A program made the translations under genes and the position numbers. From Pieris napi (taxonomy: Eukaryota; Arthropoda; Insecta; Lepidoptera; Pieridae), in NCBI RefSeq assembly GCF_905475465.1, contig NC_062253.1, positions 6,386,001 through 6,450,000 of the forward strand: DNA of 64,000 nucleotides, in the 5' to 3' direction. This document shows, one piece after another, positions 63,629 through 64,000 of the stretch; the stretch's first letter is position 1, and the number at the start of each line of letters is the position of its first letter. The notes under the pieces are model-generated. The model made no database searches. It saw only the letters and a program-made list of their open reading frames with translations, and had not been told where the DNA came from.

Positions 63629-64000
63629 CTGAAATATATAATCATAAGTTCCAAATGTGTTTTATTGATAACAATAACTATTTATAAATTTTAGATAAAT
63701 ATGTTTTGAGAAAAAAAAATAGAAATAAAAAGATTATCAAATACTCATTATTTTTAATGTGTAATCAAAACCTTCTATTAAGAAATGTCTGTAGATTTAT
63801 GTGGCTTGAAGATAAAAAGTAAAATAGATTTCTATTCCTCATGGATTGACAACAGACATATTCGATTGTAATTTAGTATAATAATAATAAAATGTTATTA
63901 TTTCTGGATCAGTAGAAAGAGAACAGTGGCAGCGAACTAATATAATTCTTATTTGTTGCGTCATTTCGATTGATTACAAAATTTATATACTTAGGTACTT
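63629..64000 (-). other. GlyP: GlyP intron (continues past window)
   Basis: AT-rich, no feature recognised; the next upstream exon lies beyond the end. Confidence 0.85.

Overview
This is a eukaryotic, AT-rich, intron-rich, repeat-laden window that looks like an insect nuclear genome, most likely lepidopteran. The inference rests on the layout of the Dscam1 gene, on short rolling-circle (Helitron-type) elements with TC...CTAG ends, and on tRNA-headed SINEs of a style common in moths and butterflies. I cannot name the species.

The centre of the window is one very large minus-strand gene, Dscam1 (Down syndrome cell adhesion molecule, hypervariable arthropod type). It runs from a probable 5' UTR exon near 57.5 kb, through a signal-peptide exon at 51.9 kb, to a fibronectin III exon at 5.3 kb. 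Its transmembrane and cytoplasmic exons lie to the left of position 1. Between constant exons sit three arrays of mutually exclusive exons: 15 versions of the first half of Ig2 (exon 4, 33.1-37.0 kb), 26 versions of the first half of Ig3 (exon 6, 27.6-32.1 kb) and 20 versions of the whole Ig7 (exon 9, 13.8-21.5 kb). All 61 variants have intact reading frames and compatible phases. The window therefore encodes up to 15 x 26 x 20 = 7,800 ectodomains by combination. A mature isoform carries about 1,206 residues from this window (Ig1-Ig9, FNIII-1, FNIII-2 and most of FNIII-3).

The right end (59.4-63.6 kb) holds the last four exons of glycogen phosphorylase (GlyP), also on the minus strand. It includes the pyridoxal-phosphate lysine and the C-terminus; the N-terminal exons lie beyond position 64000. 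GlyP ends about 1.8 kb upstream of the presumed Dscam1 first exon, so the Dscam1 promoter should lie in 57.5-59.3 kb.

The left end (1-3.5 kb) is a decayed DIRS-type tyrosine-recombinase retrotransposon, followed by a SINE, a nested inverted repeat and a 604-bp element with 47-bp terminal inverted repeats; all lie in the Dscam1 intron after the last visible exon. Introns hold at least four copies of one SINE family, five of another, four Helitron-type elements, several MITEs and a LINE fragment.

The most interesting signals are in the splicing architecture. Exon 4 and exon 9 variants have weak 5' splice sites compared with constant exons. Four neighbouring exon 6 variants use GC donors. Spacers between exon 6 variants shrink to 21 nt. 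A pyrimidine-rich RNA motif follows every exon 4 variant, with a possible pairing partner before exon 5. One constant exon has an acceptor whose upstream tract is a SINE poly(A) tail.
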